This document shows positions 61,168 to 64,000 of a DNA stretch of 64,000 nt, in pieces. Position numbers and translations under genes: made by a program. The notes beneath the pieces are model-generated. The model was not told the origin of the DNA. It saw only the letters and a program-made list of their open reading frames with translations, and searched no databases. Source of the stretch: JBEKTW01 sp963727845 (lineage in GTDB: Bacteria > Bacteroidota > Ignavibacteria > UBA10030 > SZUA-254). The first letter of the stretch is position 1, and the number at the start of each line of letters is the position of its first letter. The stretch lies in the NCBI GenBank assembly GCA_963727845.1, contig CAVSHI010000003.1, positions 806,001 through 870,000 of the forward strand. The letters run 5' to 3'.

Positions 61168-62682
61168 TCACTTACCTTCTTCGTGCAACGGCATCACCAG
61201 CGTCACCGTTGTTCCTTGATCAACCCGGCTGACGAATGAAATGGATCCTCTGTGCTGCTCAATGATGCGCTTGGAGATGGTCATACCGAGCCCGGTCCCC
61301 TTGTGCTTGGTTGTGAAAAATGGCTCAAACACCCGATCAGCGAGATCCTGCGAGATTCCCCGGCCGGTGTCGCTGACACTGATTTTGACAAACGAATATT
61401 CCGGCGATGATGTGATGATAAGTGTGCCTGAAACATCCATCGCCTGGAGTGCGTTCAGGATTACATTCCACAGCACTTGTTGAACCTGTTTCCGGTCGGC
61501 AGAGACAATGGACTTCTTATCCGACAACCTCAGTTGAATGTCAATTTGCCTTCCCCTGAGCTGCCGGGCAAGAAGCGAAACGGTCTTCTGGATTACCTCA
61601 TTAATGGAAAATTCCTCATACACGGGTGGAGTAGGCCGGGCATAACTCAAGAGATCGCTGACGGCCTGATTGACCCGGTCCAATTGCTGTTTCATTTCTT
61701 TGAGAATCTCTTTTCGCTCGTCTCCTTCCGGGACTTCGCTTTCAAAAACCTGGAGCGCTCCGAGCACGCCGGCGACGGGATTCCTTATTTCATGCGCGAC
61801 GCTTGCGGCCATTTCACCGGCGCTCGCAAGCCGGTCGGCGTGTTCCAACTCTCCCTGGTGCAATTCGTTCAATTTCTTGTATACTTCGTTGAGACGCCGA
61901 GTAAGTGTGTTGAAGGCGAATATCACGTCCGTGATCTCATCCTTTGAGGAAGGGACCTGGAGCTGAGAGAACTGTCGCTGCTCACCGCGTTCCACGCTTT
62001 CCAGCTCACCCTCCAGATTCTTGATCTGCCGGTGGATACTTCTCATCGGTCGGACAATGACAAAAAGAAGCGTGATGATGATAACGCCGCCCACCCCGAA
62101 GAACGTACCGATGATCATGAGAATGTTCGTCGCTCGATGTTCGAGCGCGGTTGCCCGCACTTCGTCCATGGAAAGCTTGACCGTTAGGTAACCTCTGTTG
62201 GGCTCCGGCAGTGTGTGGCACCGGTAGCACGTCGGATATTTGACAATCGGCATAACTATGTATTCGTAGGTGGACCCCCGTTCGGTTCTTGAAATGAATC
62301 GTTCCGATGACTCTTGAACGGTATCGCCGAATTGATCCGGCGAAAGATTTTTCTCCTGCTGGAGAGTATCCGTACTGCAATACACCGTGCCGTCGCGGCG
62401 GAGGATGAATACGTCGGCAAACTGGTGGGAGGCATTCAAGGCCTGGAGGAATTCTCGCAGGTGCTCGTGCTTCTCTTCGGTCATCGCAGTGGCAAGAACC
62501 GCTTCACTGACGGTGGCGACATCGTGGGCTTTTTCACGTACCTGCGTTTCGAGCATCATGTAGCCGGTGTGATGGGCAACGTACACGAAGATTCCTCCCG
62601 AGATCGTGAGCGCAGCGCCTACGGCGAAGAAGATCTTCTTCGCGAGAGACGAAAAGAGTCTGGTTAACATTGGCCGCATCAT
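61168..62682 (-). CDS. Sensor histidine kinase with periplasmic heme-c motif
   Basis: The 504-residue protein has membrane helices at about 17-37 and 186-210 around a periplasmic domain of about 150 residues, then a HAMP linker, dimerisation domain with His297 (VAHEIRNPV) and ATPase domain (NVILNALQAM, DTGRGI, GTGLGMTISKRI). The periplasmic domain holds CYRCH at 152-156 within KYPTCYRCHTLPEP, a c-type heme site like those in redox-sensing kinases of metal reducers. It lies between the CcmF-like gene and the NtrC-type regulator, with 6- to 10-base gaps. Redox or small-ligand sensing is the likely input. Confidence 0.9.
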   Translation of the reverse strand: MMRPMLTRLFSSLAKKIFFAVGAALTISGGIFVYVAHHTGYMMLETQVREKAHDVATVSEAVLATAMTEEKHEHLREFLQALNASHQFADVFILRRDGTVYCSTDTLQQEKNLSPDQFGDTVQESSERFISRTERGSTYEYIVMPIVKYPTCYRCHTLPEPNRGYLTVKLSMDEVRATALEHRATNILMIIGTFFGVGGVIIITLLFVIVRPMRSIHRQIKNLEGELESVERGEQRQFSQLQVPSSKDEITDVIFAFNTLTRRLNEVYKKLNELHQGELEHADRLASAGEMAASVAHEIRNPVAGVLGALQVFESEVPEGDERKEILKEMKQQLDRVNQAVSDLLSYARPTPPVYEEFSINEVIQKTVSLLARQLRGRQIDIQLRLSDKKSIVSADRKQVQQVLWNVILNALQAMDVSGTLIITSSPEYSFVKISVSDTGRGISQDLADRVFEPFFTTKHKGTGLGMTISKRIIEQHRGSISFVSRVDQGTTVTLVMPLHEEGK

Positions 62683-62692
62683 TGAGAGAATA

Positions 62693-64000
62693 CTACGACA
62701 ACGTGTCCTTCGTCAGCCTGCGCTTCATTGCAATGAAGGTTCCAGCAATGATGAGCACAACACCGGTCCACACAACCATCATAAGCGGCTTGGTGCTGAA
62801 TTCAACCACCAAATCCTGAACGGCGGGAGAGCCGGCGTGCCCGTCTAAGCCGAGAAATTCGAGATCCACTTCCTTCTGTTCCACACTCATCCCTGCAAGC
62901 GCCACCTGTGGCTTCGCAGGACCCTTCGCCAAACCGGATGCAATGGGCAAATCTGCAGGAACGAACTCGCGCTCTCCCCTTTCATTAATCGTCATTGTCG
63001 GAACAACTTCCCGGGTTCCACCCTGAAAGGCTATGCTCAGGACCGCCCCGACGGACATTTTCCCGGATTGATTGTGTTGACCTGTTTCAAATCGAAGGAA
63101 TTCTATTTGGTATTCGCCCAAGGTCTTTTTTTCGCCCTTCGTAATTTCCAGGGTCATGTGCGGACTTCCGACCGGTGTTGATCGCAATTCAATCGGAGAG
63201 ATGTACAAATCCTTCAACGGAAATATCTTAATGTCCGGCTCGCGAAGCATCGATTGATTATAGCTGCTGAAATACAGCGCAGGATTGGCAACATATGTAT
63301 TCCTTCCATCAGATATTTCAATCCGTACCTGCGTTTTCTGGTCGGGAGACTGAGTCGCCCCTTTGAACGTGCATTGGTAACCGAAAATAGTTTGGGGTTC
63401 ATTGAGTCGCAAAATCGTCTGTCTGATCTCGTCAAAACTACCGGATCCGATGATGCCGATGAGGAGCAGACCCGTGCCGATGTGGGTGATCGGGCCACCT
63501 AATGTCAGCCACCCCGATCGATATTTCCGGAAGGTGATCACAACATTGCTAATGAGCCCGAAGCTTGCCGACCCGACGAATGCGAGCAGGGCGACCGTCG
63601 TCACTCCCGCCACATACGCAATGACACACGCGAGAACAGCCAGCGAGAGCGGCATGGAAAGCCGTTTAACGAATCCCCATTTATTTTCTTCCGTCCAGCC
63701 AAGAAACGGGGTGACGCCGAGCAATAACGCGATGCCGATCGCGACAGGCAGATTGACCTTGTTATAAAAGGAAGTGTCCACCTGTGATGCTTTCCCGAAA
63801 AGCCCGGTGAGAATCGGCGAAGACATTCCGACAAACGTAAAGAGCGCGCCCAGAACCAGCACCCACACACCGAGTAACAACGTAATCTCCCGGTTGAGTC
63901 CTGAGAATGGAATCCTGGGAGATGCGAAGTCTCTGAACCGAGCTGTGAACCATCCCAGGCCCAGTGCGGCGCCAACGACCATCACACCGATGAGGTAGTT
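62693..64000 (-). CDS. ccmF: CcmF-like cytochrome c biogenesis protein, C-terminal part
   Basis: The frame is open to the right edge, so the N-terminus and the tryptophan-rich heme motif lie outside the window. The visible 435 residues contain several membrane helices in the first 200 residues, including GGPITHIGTGLLLIGIIGSG, a family-typical segment with a heme-ligand-type His. A periplasmic domain of about 200 residues follows, then a final helix (MVVWTGVVLIIAGTFIAMKRR). CcmF is the heme ligation component of system I maturation. Its presence beside the heme sensor kinase, with ccmDE at the other end of the locus, fits local supply of heme attachment to the cytochromes. Confidence 0.85.
   Translation of the reverse strand, partial: NYLIGVMVVGAALGLGWFTARFRDFASPRIPFSGLNREITLLLGVWVLVLGALFTFVGMSSPILTGLFGKASQVDTSFYNKVNLPVAIGIALLLGVTPFLGWTEENKWGFVKRLSMPLSLAVLACVIAYVAGVTTVALLAFVGSASFGLISNVVITFRKYRSGWLTLGGPITHIGTGLLLIGIIGSGSFDEIRQTILRLNEPQTIFGYQCTFKGATQSPDQKTQVRIEISDGRNTYVANPALYFSSYNQSMLREPDIKIFPLKDLYISPIELRSTPVGSPHMTLEITKGEKKTLGEYQIEFLRFETGQHNQSGKMSVGAVLSIAFQGGTREVVPTMTINERGEREFVPADLPIASGLAKGPAKPQVALAGMSVEQKEVDLEFLGLDGHAGSPAVQDLVVEFSTKPLMMVVWTGVVLIIAGTFIAMKRRLTKDTLS

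Overview
The window looks like chromosomal DNA from a member of the Bacteroidota/Ignavibacteria side of the tree. The best clue is the type IX secretion sorting tail on the M1 peptidase (47955-49973), with the NYPNPFNP motif common in Ignavibacteria, Kapabacteria and relatives. Supporting clues are scarce Shine-Dalgarno sites, a Bacteroidota-style CcmD and abundant multiheme cytochromes. It is a metabolic and respiratory region. I see no rRNA, tRNA, CRISPR or prophage. The taxonomic call is an inference.

Layout. 1-2083 (+): end of an MgtA-type ATPase, a PAP2 phosphatase and a lipoprotein. 2151-11921 (-): NhaD-like antiporter and the histidine-degradation genes fchA, ftcD, a DUF429 gene, hutI and hutU. 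Between hutI and hutU sit a GNAT acetyltransferase, a tiny Cys-rich protein, a secreted metalloprotease and a REP-associated transposase with palindromes on both sides. 12001-16074 (-): a GIY-YIG gene between inverted repeats, then an adenosine-specific kinase, exported RidA and M14 peptidase operon. 16792-17275 (+): two cold-shock genes. 17364-23844 (-): operon hisA-like, pfkB-like, dapB, dapA, dapD, rmlD-like, serS. 23988-32776: PafA-type phosphatase, Lon, an M14 peptidase, a Yip1 protein and a large membrane protein. 32777-35971: repeat-rich, with a hypothetical protein and a transglutaminase-like protein. 35972-41448 (-): nfnA-nfnB-buk-ptb, hemerythrin, universal stress protein. 41697-46980 (-): five genes for an aconitase-family isomerase, CoA transferase, HMG-CoA-lyase-like enzyme and isocitrate/isopropylmalate-type dehydrogenase.

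47328-64000 (-) is the most striking part. A CcmF-like protein, a histidine kinase with a periplasmic heme-c motif, an NtrC-family activator and a lone receiver protein lie upstream of three multiheme c-type cytochromes (8, 4 and 10-12 hemes), two predicted outer-membrane beta-barrel proteins, two NHL beta-propellers, an M1 peptidase and ccmD-ccmE. Together this looks like an outer-membrane porin-cytochrome or extracellular electron-transfer locus with its own redox sensor and heme-attachment genes.

Three otherwise intact genes (a cold-shock gene, rmlD-like, CoA transferase) each carry what looks like one extra base. This points to assembly error or recent decay.
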